49,595 nt of DNA from Bacteroidales bacterium. GTDB taxonomy: Bacteria > Bacteroidota > Bacteroidia > Bacteroidales > ML635J-15. A model generated the notes under the pieces. It ran no database searches. It was not told where the DNA came from and saw only the letters and a list, made by a program, of their open reading frames with translations. Location of the stretch: the NCBI GenBank assembly GCA_003249955.1, contig QKHS01000070.1, forward strand, positions 1 to 49,595, given 5' to 3'. The stretch's first letter is position 1, and the number at the start of each line of letters is the position of its first letter. Shown here piece after piece: positions 24,823-33,497 of the stretch. A program made the translations under genes and the position numbers.

Positions 24823-26142
24823 ATGAACAAAAAAGTATATATTGAGACATACGGCTGCCAGATGAATGTTGCCGACTCCGAAACTGTTGCCGGAATTATG
24901 CACTCCAGAGACTATTCTGCAGAAACAGACATTAATTCTGCCGATGTTATTATTATCAACACCTGTTCGGTTAGAGATAATGCAGAAAAAAAAATATGGA
25001 ACAGGTTAGATTATATCAAAAGCTTAAAACGTAAAAACAAAAACCTTAAAGTCGGAATAATCGGTTGTATGGCTCAGCGTATTGCGGAAAAATTACTTGA
25101 ACATCCGGTTGTGGATTTTGTCGCAGGTCCCGATGCTTATCGTAATTTGCCCGATCTGGTAAGTGAAACTGATATAGGATTCAAATTATCCAATACAGAT
25201 TTTGATATTTCAGAAACATATTCAGGAATTGAACAACTGAAAACAGGAACAGACGAAATTTCAGGGTTTGTGGCAATAACCCGGGGATGCAATAATTTTT
25301 GCTCATACTGCATTGTCCCTTATACGCGTGGGCGTGAAAGAAGCAGTTCATACAAAGATATAATTGCAGAAGTAAAAAGCCTTGCAAATAAAGGGTTTAA
25401 AGAAGTTACACTTCTGGGACAGAATGTAAACTCATATTTATTCGAAGATGATGAAAACAAAGTTGATTTCCCTTTATTAATAAAAATGGTTGCACATACA
25501 GTTCCTGAAATGAGAGTAAGGTTCACAACCTCACATCCCAAAGACATATCTGATGCATTAATCGACGCCATTGCAGAGAATAAAAATATTTGTAATCATA
25601 TTCATCTGCCTGTCCAGTCAGGAAGTAATAAAGTACTGGAATTAATGAACAGAAAATATACAAGAGAATGGTATCTGGAAAGAATAAAAACAATAAAAGA
25701 AAAAATTCCGGACTGTGGCTTATCTTCCGATATCTTTTGCGGATTTTCGGGTGAAACAGAAGAAGATTTTCAGGAAACACTGGATTTAATGAATATAGTA
25801 GGCTACGATTTGGCTTTTATGTTTAAATATTCTGTAAGGCCCGGAACGGCAGCATCAAAAAATCTTGAAGATGATGTGCCAGAAGAGGCAAAAAAAGAAA
25901 GACTCAGCAGAATGATTAAAGTACAGAATAAGATTTCTCTGGCAAAAAACCGTGCAGATATAGGTAAAACATACGAAGTCCTTGTAGAAGGCCATTCCAA
26001 ACGTTCAGAAGAAATGCTTTTCGGTCGTACAGAACAAAGTAAGGTCGTGGTTTTTCCGGCTGAGAATGCGAAAAGAGGAGATTTTGTAATGGTTAAAATT
26101 ACAGAAGCCAGTTCTGCAACATTAAAAGGGATTATAGTATAG
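24823..26142 (+). CDS. miaB: tRNA-2-methylthio-N6-dimethylallyladenosine synthase
   Basis: The 439-residue methylthiotransferase adds a methylthio group to i6A37 of tRNAs that read UNN codons. It has the N-terminal UPF0004 domain with C12, C48 and C82 binding the auxiliary cluster, the radical SAM motif C156-N-N-F-C160-S-Y-C163, and a C-terminal TRAM domain (~375-439). IETYGCQMNVADSE and NTCSVRDNAEKKIW are typical of MiaB as opposed to RimO or MtaB. It is transcribed from its own promoter after the tsf terminator. Confidence 0.95.
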   Translation: MNKKVYIETYGCQMNVADSETVAGIMHSRDYSAETDINSADVIIINTCSVRDNAEKKIWNRLDYIKSLKRKNKNLKVGIIGCMAQRIAEKLLEHPVVDFVAGPDAYRNLPDLVSETDIGFKLSNTDFDISETYSGIEQLKTGTDEISGFVAITRGCNNFCSYCIVPYTRGRERSSSYKDIIAEVKSLANKGFKEVTLLGQNVNSYLFEDDENKVDFPLLIKMVAHTVPEMRVRFTTSHPKDISDALIDAIAENKNICNHIHLPVQSGSNKVLELMNRKYTREWYLERIKTIKEKIPDCGLSSDIFCGFSGETEEDFQETLDLMNIVGYDLAFMFKYSVRPGTAASKNLEDDVPEEAKKERLSRMIKVQNKISLAKNRADIGKTYEVLVEGHSKRSEEMLFGRTEQSKVVVFPAENAKRGDFVMVKITEASSATLKGIIV

Positions 26143-26233
26143 AGACGAAATTATTTAGCTTGTTTTGAATTAATGGGACGAAAGACAATTTGCATAGTCA
26201 CTTAAACAATTACATAAAAACAATTTTATTGGC

Positions 26234-26578
26234 ATGGATCAGATAAATGAATTTCGCGAATATCGCTCAAAGATGAATGAAAAACTGTTAAGTAAAAACA
26301 ATAAAGTCATTAAAAGACTATATAGCCTTGACACCTTAACTTATCAGGATTCTGCGCTGGACACCAAAACCAAGGAAATGCTGGGGCTTGTGGCATCAAT
26401 GGTTTTGCGCTGTGACGATTGTGTAAAATACCATTTGGAGACATGCCATAAATCAGGTGTAAAGACAGATGAAATATTAGATATATTCAGCATTGCAAAT
26501 GTTGTAGGCGGAACTATTGTAATTCCACATACACGTCGTGCTCTTGAATATTGGGAGCTGCTGGAAAAAGAAGATTAA
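26234..26578 (+). CDS. AhpD-like/carboxymuconolactone decarboxylase family protein
   Basis: This 114-residue single-domain protein carries the AhpD-type redox motif C60-D-D-C63-V-K-Y-H (CxxC followed by His) and the core EMLGLVASMVLRC. Family members act as alkylhydroperoxidase partners or decarboxylases; the CxxC...H pattern favours a peroxidase or disulfide function. The surrounding genes (miaB, TonB-like) give no functional hint. Confidence 0.85.
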   Translation: MDQINEFREYRSKMNEKLLSKNNKVIKRLYSLDTLTYQDSALDTKTKEMLGLVASMVLRCDDCVKYHLETCHKSGVKTDEILDIFSIANVVGGTIVIPHTRRALEYWELLEKED

Positions 26579-26586
26579 TCCTTTCT

Positions 26587-26605
26587 GTTTACATAAAATG
26601 TAAAC
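26587..26605. promoter_or_regulatory. Dyad GTTTACAT-AAA-ATGTAAAC upstream of TonB-like pair
   Basis: A perfect 8-bp inverted repeat with a 3-base spacer lies 9 bases after the AhpD-like stop and 171 bases before the first tonB-like gene. Another GTAAAC occurs near 26626. It has no T tract, so an operator is more likely than a terminator. Confidence 0.45.
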
Positions 26606-26775
26606 AACTACAGTAATTTTACCCGTAAACATACTAAAACCAACAGGCAAAATCGTTATTTATTAAATAAGCATTTTGTTTAATTGTTATTAATATCTTT
26701 TTGAATGAATAAAAATCTACCGGAATTAACAACAGTTTTAATTTTCAGATTTATTCACTTTAAAAAATTAATGAC

Positions 26776-27450
26776 ATGGAAGCAAAAAAGTCCCCTGGAG
26801 CCAATCTCGAAAAAAAGAGAATTCTTTTCCTTGAAGTAGGATTTGTGATTGCGTTGGGCATATGCCTGGCAGCATTTGAATGGTCAGAAGAAGAAATTCC
26901 TGAAGTCTTTTCCGGAAGTAGTGTAATGTTGGATGATACAGAGCACGACATAATAATTCCGGTTACACCGCCTCCGCCAACTGCTCAGAGAGTAATTGCC
27001 GAGACAATTATTATCCGCCCTGATGATCTTATTATCGAAACAACACCCGAAATTCCGGATGTGGAAACAGAGTATCTGCCGGAAACAGATTATTCTGTTT
27101 TGGAAAGTTATATTCCCGAAGAGAAACCGGAAATCTTTTCGATAGGATTAGTTGACCAAAAACCACTTTTCCCGGGCGGAGATGCTGCTCTGTTAAGTTT
27201 TATAAGAGATAATATTCACTATCCTCCGATTCCAAAAGAAAATAATATTCAGGGAAAAGTATATATTCAGTTTGTTATCGGAAGAGATGGAAAAGTAAGC
27301 AATCTTACCGTAGTAAAAAGCGTTGACAGATATCTTGATCAGGAAGCACTTCGTGTGATCTCTTTGCTACCTGACTGGACGCCCGGAGTTAAAGGAGGGA
27401 GACTTGTCCCTGTTTCGTACATAATACCGATAAATTTTATTATCGGATAA
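26776..27450 (+). CDS. Energy transducer TonB-like protein 1
   Basis: The 224-residue protein has a cytoplasmic start (MEAKKSPGANLEKKRILF), one membrane helix (~16-36), a Pro/Glu-rich periplasmic linker (VTPPPPTAQR and following) and a C-terminal TonB domain (~138-224) containing PPIPKENNIQGKVYIQFVIG and DQEALRVISLLPDWTPG. TonB proteins couple the proton-motive force to outer-membrane receptors. No exbB/exbD is nearby. Its paralog follows after 115 bases, and the similarity includes the 5' leader. Confidence 0.9.
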   Translation: MEAKKSPGANLEKKRILFLEVGFVIALGICLAAFEWSEEEIPEVFSGSSVMLDDTEHDIIIPVTPPPPTAQRVIAETIIIRPDDLIIETTPEIPDVETEYLPETDYSVLESYIPEEKPEIFSIGLVDQKPLFPGGDAALLSFIRDNIHYPPIPKENNIQGKVYIQFVIGRDGKVSNLTVVKSVDRYLDQEALRVISLLPDWTPGVKGGRLVPVSYIIPINFIIG

Positions 27451-27565
27451 ATCAGAATTTTCAATAAAATTTTATGGAATAATAATTTTGATTGAATCGA
27501 AGATTAAATTTTTATAAAAATTCAGAACATAATTCTCAGTTTTATTCACACAAAAACTTACAGAC

Positions 27566-28252
27566 ATGAAAACAAAAAAAACAACCAAAGCAAATCTCGA
27601 AAAAAAGAGATTTCTTTTCCTTGAGTTGGGATTATTACTCGCGCTTGGAATTTGTTTTGCCGCATTTGAATGGTCAAGTGAAGAAAGCAATTCAACAGAT
27701 CTTGGTAATTTAAAAGCATCTTCATATTTTGAAGAAGATGTACAAATAACCGTTACCCCTCCGCCACCACCTGAGATAAGGCCTCCGGACCCTGTCGTAA
27801 TTCCGGAAGTTATTCTTATTGTTGACAAACCAGTAGATGACGATAATGACATCTTTGTTGAAAAAACAGAACCGGTTTCGCCGGTAATAAGAAAACCGGT
27901 AATCCCGGATGATATTCCTGAAGAAACTATTGAGGTTATTGATTATGTAAAAGTTGAAGTAAAACCGGTATTCCCGGGCGGAGATGCTGCCTTGTTAAGT
28001 TTTATAAAAGACAATACAAAGTATCCGGAGATTCCGAAAGAAAATAATGTTGAAGGAAAAGTTTATGTTAAGTTTATTATTGACACCAAAGGGAAAGTCA
28101 CAGGTGTAAGTATCGCAAAAGGAGTTGACCCTTATCTTGATGCAGAAGCAATGAGAGTTGTCTCTTTAATTCCTGAATGGAGTCCAGGCAAACAAAGAAA
28201 TAAAGCAGTGCCGGTAGCTTACATAATACCTATAAATTTCAAATTGTATTAA
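27566..28252 (+). CDS. Energy transducer TonB-like protein 2
   Basis: The 228-residue paralog of the preceding gene has the same layout: a charged start ending in ANLEKKRFLFLELG, one membrane helix (~18-37), a Pro-rich linker (TPPPPPEIRPPDP) and a C-terminal TonB domain with YPEIPKENNVEGKVYVKFII and DAEAMRVVSLIPEWSPG. The N-terminal and TonB domains are well conserved between the two, while the linker has diverged in length and sequence. Different receptor partners are possible. A terminator follows. Confidence 0.9.
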   Translation: MKTKKTTKANLEKKRFLFLELGLLLALGICFAAFEWSSEESNSTDLGNLKASSYFEEDVQITVTPPPPPEIRPPDPVVIPEVILIVDKPVDDDNDIFVEKTEPVSPVIRKPVIPDDIPEETIEVIDYVKVEVKPVFPGGDAALLSFIKDNTKYPEIPKENNVEGKVYVKFIIDTKGKVTGVSIAKGVDPYLDAEAMRVVSLIPEWSPGKQRNKAVPVAYIIPINFKLY

Positions 28253-28268
28253 CCCTGATAAACATTTT

Positions 28269-28297
28269 AAGAGACTCCGCTTCCGGCGGAGTTTCTT
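28269..28297. terminator. Terminator between tonB-like 2 and EamA permease genes
   Basis: AAGAGACTCCGC (28269-28280) and GCGGAGTTTCTT (28286-28297) form a 12-pair stem with one wobble and a five-base loop, between two convergent stops. T tracts are short on both sides, so efficiency is uncertain. Confidence 0.65.
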
Positions 28298-28300
28298 ATT

Positions 28301-29215
28301 TTATAAAAAGAATAAGGCAACTCCGGCCACAGAAATAACTGCCCCGGCAATTTCAATAAAACTTATTTTTTCTTTATTTATCAGCATCGAAGGAAGTATT
28401 ATTATTACGGGAGCCAAAGATGTTAATGTTGCAGCTATTCCTGTACTGGTATATTTTACGGCAATTAAAGAAAACGAAACGCCTAAAAAAGGGCCTACAA
28501 ATGAGCCCAGAGTAACAGCCTTCATTGCAGAAATATTTTTCAATCCGGCAAATGTTTTTTTCCACAGTCCTGCAATACTGATTATTATAAGATAACCGGC
28601 AACTCCGGCAATTATTCTTATCTGACTGGCAGCAAAAGCATCATAATTACCCATCCCTTTTTTACTTATAACCAATCCGCCTGCCTGACCAGCCGCTCCG
28701 CCAAGTGCCAGCAATAGTCCTATAATGGTTACCGATATTTTGCCCGGTTTTAAATTCCCGTCTCCGTTAACTTTCTTTTTTCGCTTAAGCATTACCATAG
28801 CAATTCCAGATACAGTTACCATCATTGCCAGAATCTGTTTGCCTGTCATGGTTTCGCCAAGAATCATCCATCCCAGTATTGCAGTAATGGGAGGCACAAG
28901 AGACATTACCAGCATAGAAACCCGGGCTCCTATGGTTACAAAAGCCTGAAAAAGCATAATGTCCCCTATTACAAACCCGACAAGACCTGAAATAAGCAAC
29001 CAGAACCATGTTTCTGAATCAGCATCAAAAGGTAAGATTTTCCCCCTTACAACTAATGTATAAAGACTGACAAAGACAAAAGCAATTAACATCCGGATAA
29101 GATTCATCGGGACAGTACCTATTTTCTTCCCGGCAGATTCGTAAGATAAGGCACTGACAGTCCAGCAGAATGAGGTAATCAGTGCAAATATTTCCCCCTG
29201 ATATGTGTCAAACAT
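28301..29215 (-). CDS. EamA-family (DMT) transporter
   Basis: The 304-residue protein has about ten hydrophobic helices arranged as two EamA repeats (~8-137 and ~158-304). It has the family's typical N-terminal FALITSFCWTVSALSYESAG and mid-protein PITAILGWMILGETMTGKQ motif, echoed by LAPVIIILPSMLINKEKISF in the second half. Drug/metabolite transporters move small metabolites or amino acids across the inner membrane; the substrate cannot be told from sequence. It is monocistronic, with its own -7 box. Confidence 0.9.
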   Translation of the reverse strand: MFDTYQGEIFALITSFCWTVSALSYESAGKKIGTVPMNLIRMLIAFVFVSLYTLVVRGKILPFDADSETWFWLLISGLVGFVIGDIMLFQAFVTIGARVSMLVMSLVPPITAILGWMILGETMTGKQILAMMVTVSGIAMVMLKRKKKVNGDGNLKPGKISVTIIGLLLALGGAAGQAGGLVISKKGMGNYDAFAASQIRIIAGVAGYLIIISIAGLWKKTFAGLKNISAMKAVTLGSFVGPFLGVSFSLIAVKYTSTGIAATLTSLAPVIIILPSMLINKEKISFIEIAGAVISVAGVALFFL

Positions 29216-29232
29216 AAATAAAATTAAGTTTG

Positions 29233-29240
29233 CAAATATA
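29233..29240 (-). promoter_or_regulatory. -7 box (TATATTTG) of EamA gene
   Basis: Minus-strand TATATTTG (29240-29233) lies 17 bases before the ATG. CAAA repeats further upstream are at non-ideal spacing for a -33 box. Confidence 0.45.
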
Positions 29241-29468
29241 ATTGTATTTCAAAATCAAAATCAGTGGAAATAAAACATTTTCTGATTATTTGAAATACAC
29301 AAAATTTCAGACACCTTTCTTTGTTCCCAACCCGTTTTATTGTAAAGAATAAGTAGCACGGAAAGTTATAAAATTCAGATATTAATTTTATTCCGGAGTT
29401 AAATCTCTGTTTGCCGTTTATTTAAGCCGGGCTGTTGCTGTTATGCCGATTTATGTGACAATTTTGAT

Positions 29469-29476
29469 TATTTTTG
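29469..29476 (+). promoter_or_regulatory. -7 box (TATTTTTG) almost touching the rlmN start
   Basis: TATTTTTG ends four bases before the ATG at 29481. If it is the -7 element, transcription would begin at or within the first codon, giving a leaderless mRNA. Confidence 0.4.
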
Positions 29477-29480
29477 CAGT

Positions 29481-30524
29481 ATGTTTAGCGGGAAAGAAAA
29501 TATAAGAGATCTGAATGTCAGTCAAATAGGAGAATTTTTAATCTCTGTTGGAGAAAAAAAATTCAGAGCCGGACAGATTTATGAATGGTTGTGGAAAAAA
29601 GGGGTGACAGATTTCGGGCAAATGACTAATATTCCGTCAGGCTTAAGAGAAAAACTAAATGAGTTGTTTTTTATTGACGGAGTTAATATTTCTTTTAAAA
29701 TATCAGGAAAAGATAAGACCACCAAAACATTATTCCAATCATTTGATAACCTGAATTTTGAAGGGGTTCTTATTCCCGGTAAGGAACGTGTAACAGCCTG
29801 CATTTCCACACAGGCCGGATGCCCTTTAAATTGTAGTTTTTGTGCAACCGGAGAGTTGGGATTTAAAAGAAACCTTAATTCCGGCGAAATATTTGATCAG
29901 GTTTTTAAGTTAAATAAGTTAAGTGAAGAGATTTTTAACAGAAACCTGTCAAATATTGTAATCATGGGAATGGGAGAACCATTATTGAATTATAACAACA
30001 CAATGTCGGCGATAGATCACATAACATCTCCGTCAGGGCTTGGGATGTCTCCTCAACGTATCACTCTTTCCACGGCGGGCATTTGTCCCGAAATTAAAAG
30101 AATGGCAGACGATGATGCAAAAATAAATCTTTCTGTTTCTTTACACTCTGCCGATAACGAAAAAAGGTCTGTGTTAATGCCGGTAAATAAAAAATATGAT
30201 TTGAATTCTCTTAAAGAAGCTCTTAAATATTATTACAATAAAACAGGTAAACGTATAACCTATGAATACCTGCTTTTAGGTGGGATTAACGATTCAGGAG
30301 AAGATGCTGTCCTTTTAACGGAATTCACAAAAATAACTCCCTGCAAAATAAATCTTATCGAGTACAATCCGCATGAGAATGATAGTTTTGCAAGTCCGGC
30401 AAAGGAAAAAACAGAAGCATTCATGAAATTCCTGGAGAGCAGGAACCTTGTAGTAACTCTGAGGAAATCAAAAGGCCAGGATATAAATGCAGCATGCGGG
30501 CAACTGGCAAATAAAAAACAATAA
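29481..30524 (+). CDS. rlmN: Dual-specificity 23S rRNA/tRNA C2-methyltransferase RlmN
   Basis: The 347-residue radical SAM enzyme methylates C2 of A2503 in 23S rRNA and A37 in some tRNAs. It has the cluster motif C114-P-L-N-C118-S-F-C121, the methyl-carrying Cys near the C-terminus (C339 in AACGQL), and the second mechanistic Cys C107 in ACIST. The N-terminal helical domain includes KKFRAGQIYEWLWKKG. Motifs MGMGEPLLNYNN and SLHSADNEKRSVLMPVNKKY are family-specific. Length is normal. Confidence 0.95.
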   Translation: MFSGKENIRDLNVSQIGEFLISVGEKKFRAGQIYEWLWKKGVTDFGQMTNIPSGLREKLNELFFIDGVNISFKISGKDKTTKTLFQSFDNLNFEGVLIPGKERVTACISTQAGCPLNCSFCATGELGFKRNLNSGEIFDQVFKLNKLSEEIFNRNLSNIVIMGMGEPLLNYNNTMSAIDHITSPSGLGMSPQRITLSTAGICPEIKRMADDDAKINLSVSLHSADNEKRSVLMPVNKKYDLNSLKEALKYYYNKTGKRITYEYLLLGGINDSGEDAVLLTEFTKITPCKINLIEYNPHENDSFASPAKEKTEAFMKFLESRNLVVTLRKSKGQDINAACGQLANKKQ

Positions 30525-30580
30525 TTTTAGTATTTAAATAAAAATATCTATATTAGCACACAATTAGAAAACTAACGATT

Positions 30581-32137
30581 ATGAAAAGATTATTACCATT
30601 GATTTTTGCTGCAATCATTTGCACAGGGGTTGTAAACGCACAATCTTCGACAAGTTTTGGTTTTGATAAAGAATTGGTTCTCCCGGACTTAAACGAGTAT
30701 GTCAGATTTATCGGCGCTGATTCTGATGGCTTTTATGCCTTAAGAATTAACGAAAAAGATGATCTCTACCTCGATTTCTTCAATGGAAACTCAATGAACA
30801 GAGAATCTTCCAACCAGTTGATTCTCCCGATGATGGGCGGGATTAAAGCAGAATATGTTGAGATGTTCTATCTTGATGGTAAACTTGTGCTTTTTACTCA
30901 GGTTGTTAATAATACAATTAAAGAAAAAACACTTTACATACAGCAAATCAATAAAAGCGGACAGATAATAGGGGAACCTGTAATGATCGGCAAACTTACA
31001 AATCAGAACATAAGCGTTGATTTTAATGTTGAACTTACTCCGAATCAGCAAAATGTTTTTGTTTATTACAGCCGTCCTTTCCAGACTTATAATGAAGAAC
31101 CTTTCTTTTTTAAAGTTTACGATCCTGACATGAAAGAAGTTTATAACAATACAATAAAACTTCCTTTGGTAGGTGATGCATTCAGCATTGATCAGACCGT
31201 AATTGCAAACAGCGGTAACGTTTATATGTTAGCCCGCGTTAGCCCGGACCCACGTCAGTTGAAAAGAATGAAAACCATTATTTATGATTATAAACTTCTT
31301 ATGTTTGACGCTTCAAACGGAACCGTTACAGATGTAGATGTTAAAGGAAAAAAATACATTCTCGTTGATGCTATTATGGGTCTTGATGAAAATGAAAATG
31401 TAGATATTTTTGGTTTTATGGTACGTAAAGGCAAAACAGAATATGAAGGAATCTTCCATCAGAAATATAATACCAAGACCAAAAGTTTTGTAACCGGGGA
31501 CGCTAAAAAAGCCGACTATACATTCTCTAAAACTGAAGTTCCTGAATTCCGTTCAGAAAGACTTACAAAGTTTTATGAAGATATGTATAATTACAAATTG
31601 TTGGATGTACTTTATCTTTCAAATGGTGGTTCCGTTGTAATTGCAGAGCATCAGAACTACTGGATGGACTCTATAATTGTTCCCGGCTCCAAAGAAATTA
31701 TTTACAACGATTATTACAGATTTAATGATGTTTTAGTTGCATATTGCAGTCCTGAAAACAACATGGAGTGGATGACCAGAATTCCGAAATCTCAGTATAG
31801 TTACAATGATCTTGGTAAATATTCTTCTGTTGCAGCATTTGCTGTTGGAGAGAAAGTATTTTTATTCTATAATGATAATGCAAAAAATATTAAACTTTTG
31901 CAACAAGGCAACCTTAACGGAATGGACTATAAAGAAATTGCAGCACCTGAAAGAAAAGGCGTTGCTGTTGCAGTTTCTGTTTTCTCTGATGGAAAAGTTC
32001 ACGGAGAACCAATGTTCAACAAAAAGAATAAAAAATACAGAATTGCTCCTGAGTTCTTTAAAGAATACAATCAAAGACACTACCTTTATACTCAAAGCGG
32101 ATCTAAAGTAAAATTCGCAGTATTTACAGGAAGATAG
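30581..32137 (+). CDS. Secreted protein of unknown function
   Basis: This 518-residue protein begins with a signal peptide (MKRLLPLIFAAIICTGVVNAQ) and is otherwise made of beta-rich repeating segments (FYALRINEKDDLYLDFF, YYSRPFQTYNEEPFFFKV, GNVYMLARVSPDP) that could form a propeller-like fold. It lacks a T9SS tail and lipobox, so periplasmic location is likely. I do not recognise a family. A terminator shared with the convergent alanine dehydrogenase gene follows. Confidence 0.75.
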   Translation: MKRLLPLIFAAIICTGVVNAQSSTSFGFDKELVLPDLNEYVRFIGADSDGFYALRINEKDDLYLDFFNGNSMNRESSNQLILPMMGGIKAEYVEMFYLDGKLVLFTQVVNNTIKEKTLYIQQINKSGQIIGEPVMIGKLTNQNISVDFNVELTPNQQNVFVYYSRPFQTYNEEPFFFKVYDPDMKEVYNNTIKLPLVGDAFSIDQTVIANSGNVYMLARVSPDPRQLKRMKTIIYDYKLLMFDASNGTVTDVDVKGKKYILVDAIMGLDENENVDIFGFMVRKGKTEYEGIFHQKYNTKTKSFVTGDAKKADYTFSKTEVPEFRSERLTKFYEDMYNYKLLDVLYLSNGGSVVIAEHQNYWMDSIIVPGSKEIIYNDYYRFNDVLVAYCSPENNMEWMTRIPKSQYSYNDLGKYSSVAAFAVGEKVFLFYNDNAKNIKLLQQGNLNGMDYKEIAAPERKGVAVAVSVFSDGKVHGEPMFNKKNKKYRIAPEFFKEYNQRHYLYTQSGSKVKFAVFTGR

Positions 32138-32157
32138 ATATTGGATAAATATAAAAT

Positions 32158-32186
32158 AAAAAAAGCCGGTTTAACCGGCTTTTTTT
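32158..32186. terminator. Bidirectional terminator between 30581-32137 gene and ald
   Basis: AAAAAGCCGGTT and AACCGGCTTTTTT form a stem with A and T tracts on both sides, 20 bases after the + strand stop and directly abutting the alanine dehydrogenase stop (32188). Confidence 0.9.
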
Positions 32187-32187
32187 A

Positions 32188-33405
32188 TTACATTGCTGCT
32201 AACAGGAGATCCAGATCCTTTGAAAATATGCCATGGATTATTCCTATGTGCTCATCTGTTAAAATCCCGTTATATATATATACTCCGGTTCTTACCCCCG
32301 GATTAGCTTTAAGGTATTGGGTAATACTCCCCGAAGTCTGCATTTTTAATAACTCTCCTGCCAGTATATTACTAATGGCATAAGAGGCTGTTCTGGCAAC
32401 TCTTGAGGCAATATTCGGCACACAATAATGAATAACTCCGTGTTTAGTGTAAACCGGGTTTTTATGAGTTGTAGGTTTGCCTGTTTCAAATATTCCTCCC
32501 TGATCAATGCTGATATCAACAATAACGGAATTGCGTTTCATCTGCATTACCATCTCTTCCGTAATAATAATATTAGGACGCTTATTGTAAATACGCTTTG
32601 CCCCAATAACTACATCTGCTGTTTTTAATGCAGACATCAGAACTTTGGAATGAATGGTACTAGTAAATACAGCCGTCCCTAAATGCCTTTGCAAACCATC
32701 CAGTTTTGCAACGGAGTTGTCGAAAACTTTTACCATAGCACCAAGAGCATGTGCGGTCTGTGCTGCATATGTCCCGGCAGTTCCGGCACCGATTATTACA
32801 ACTTCTGTAGGCGAAACGCCTGTAATTCCACCCAGCATTTCCCCTTTGCCTTTGTGTATATTACTAAGATACTCAGAGGCAATAAGAACCGATGACCTTC
32901 CTGCAATTTCACTCATCGATTTTACAATCGGATTTGTCCCCCGGGAGTCCTGCATTGTATCAAAAGCCAGAGCTGTTATCCGTTTCTGCATTAGCTTAAG
33001 GAAATATTCTTTCCCCTGACAATTTGAGTGTAAAGATGTAATTACAAGTTGATTTCCTCTCAGTAAATCTATTTCTTCAGAGGTAAGGGGAAAAATCTTA
33101 AGTATTATATCACAACCAAAAATTTCGACAGGCTCTTTTGTGATAGTTGCACCATAATCGGCAAATTGTTGGTCATAAAAATTCGATCCCCTGCCTGCAC
33201 CTTCCTGAATTATTACCTCGAATCCTTCTTTTACGAGATATTCTACTGCAAGCGGAGCAAGCGGAATTCGATGTTCTACTCCGCTGTTTTCTGCTGGAAC
33301 ACCTATTTTAAACGACTTTTTTTCAGTTATTACCTCAAGCATTTCTTCCTGAGGCATAAGAACCGAACCGTGAATAAATGCACCTGGCTTTTGTGATGAG
33401 GTCAT
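32188..33405 (-). CDS. ald: Alanine dehydrogenase (transhydrogenase-alpha-like)
   Basis: The 405-residue enzyme interconverts alanine with pyruvate and ammonia using NAD. It has the N-terminal catalytic domain with IGVPAENSGVEHRIPLAP (~34-51, including the conserved pyruvate-binding Arg and Lys-type positions) and a Rossmann domain with VVIIGAGTAGTYAAQTAHALGA (~207-228). The ~30-residue N-terminal extension (MTSSQKPGAFIHGSVLM) is seen in Bacteroidetes homologues. It could also be the alpha part of transhydrogenase, but no beta subunit gene adjoins. Confidence 0.88.
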   Translation of the reverse strand: MTSSQKPGAFIHGSVLMPQEEMLEVITEKKSFKIGVPAENSGVEHRIPLAPLAVEYLVKEGFEVIIQEGAGRGSNFYDQQFADYGATITKEPVEIFGCDIILKIFPLTSEEIDLLRGNQLVITSLHSNCQGKEYFLKLMQKRITALAFDTMQDSRGTNPIVKSMSEIAGRSSVLIASEYLSNIHKGKGEMLGGITGVSPTEVVIIGAGTAGTYAAQTAHALGAMVKVFDNSVAKLDGLQRHLGTAVFTSTIHSKVLMSALKTADVVIGAKRIYNKRPNIIITEEMVMQMKRNSVIVDISIDQGGIFETGKPTTHKNPVYTKHGVIHYCVPNIASRVARTASYAISNILAGELLKMQTSGSITQYLKANPGVRTGVYIYNGILTDEHIGIIHGIFSKDLDLLLAAM

Positions 33406-33497
33406 ATTATTTTTTGATTATAAAGATACTGATTTTTTTAATAAAAGTCAAAAATCAAAATGTGAATGTAAAACCTGAAAATCAATTATCAGAATTC

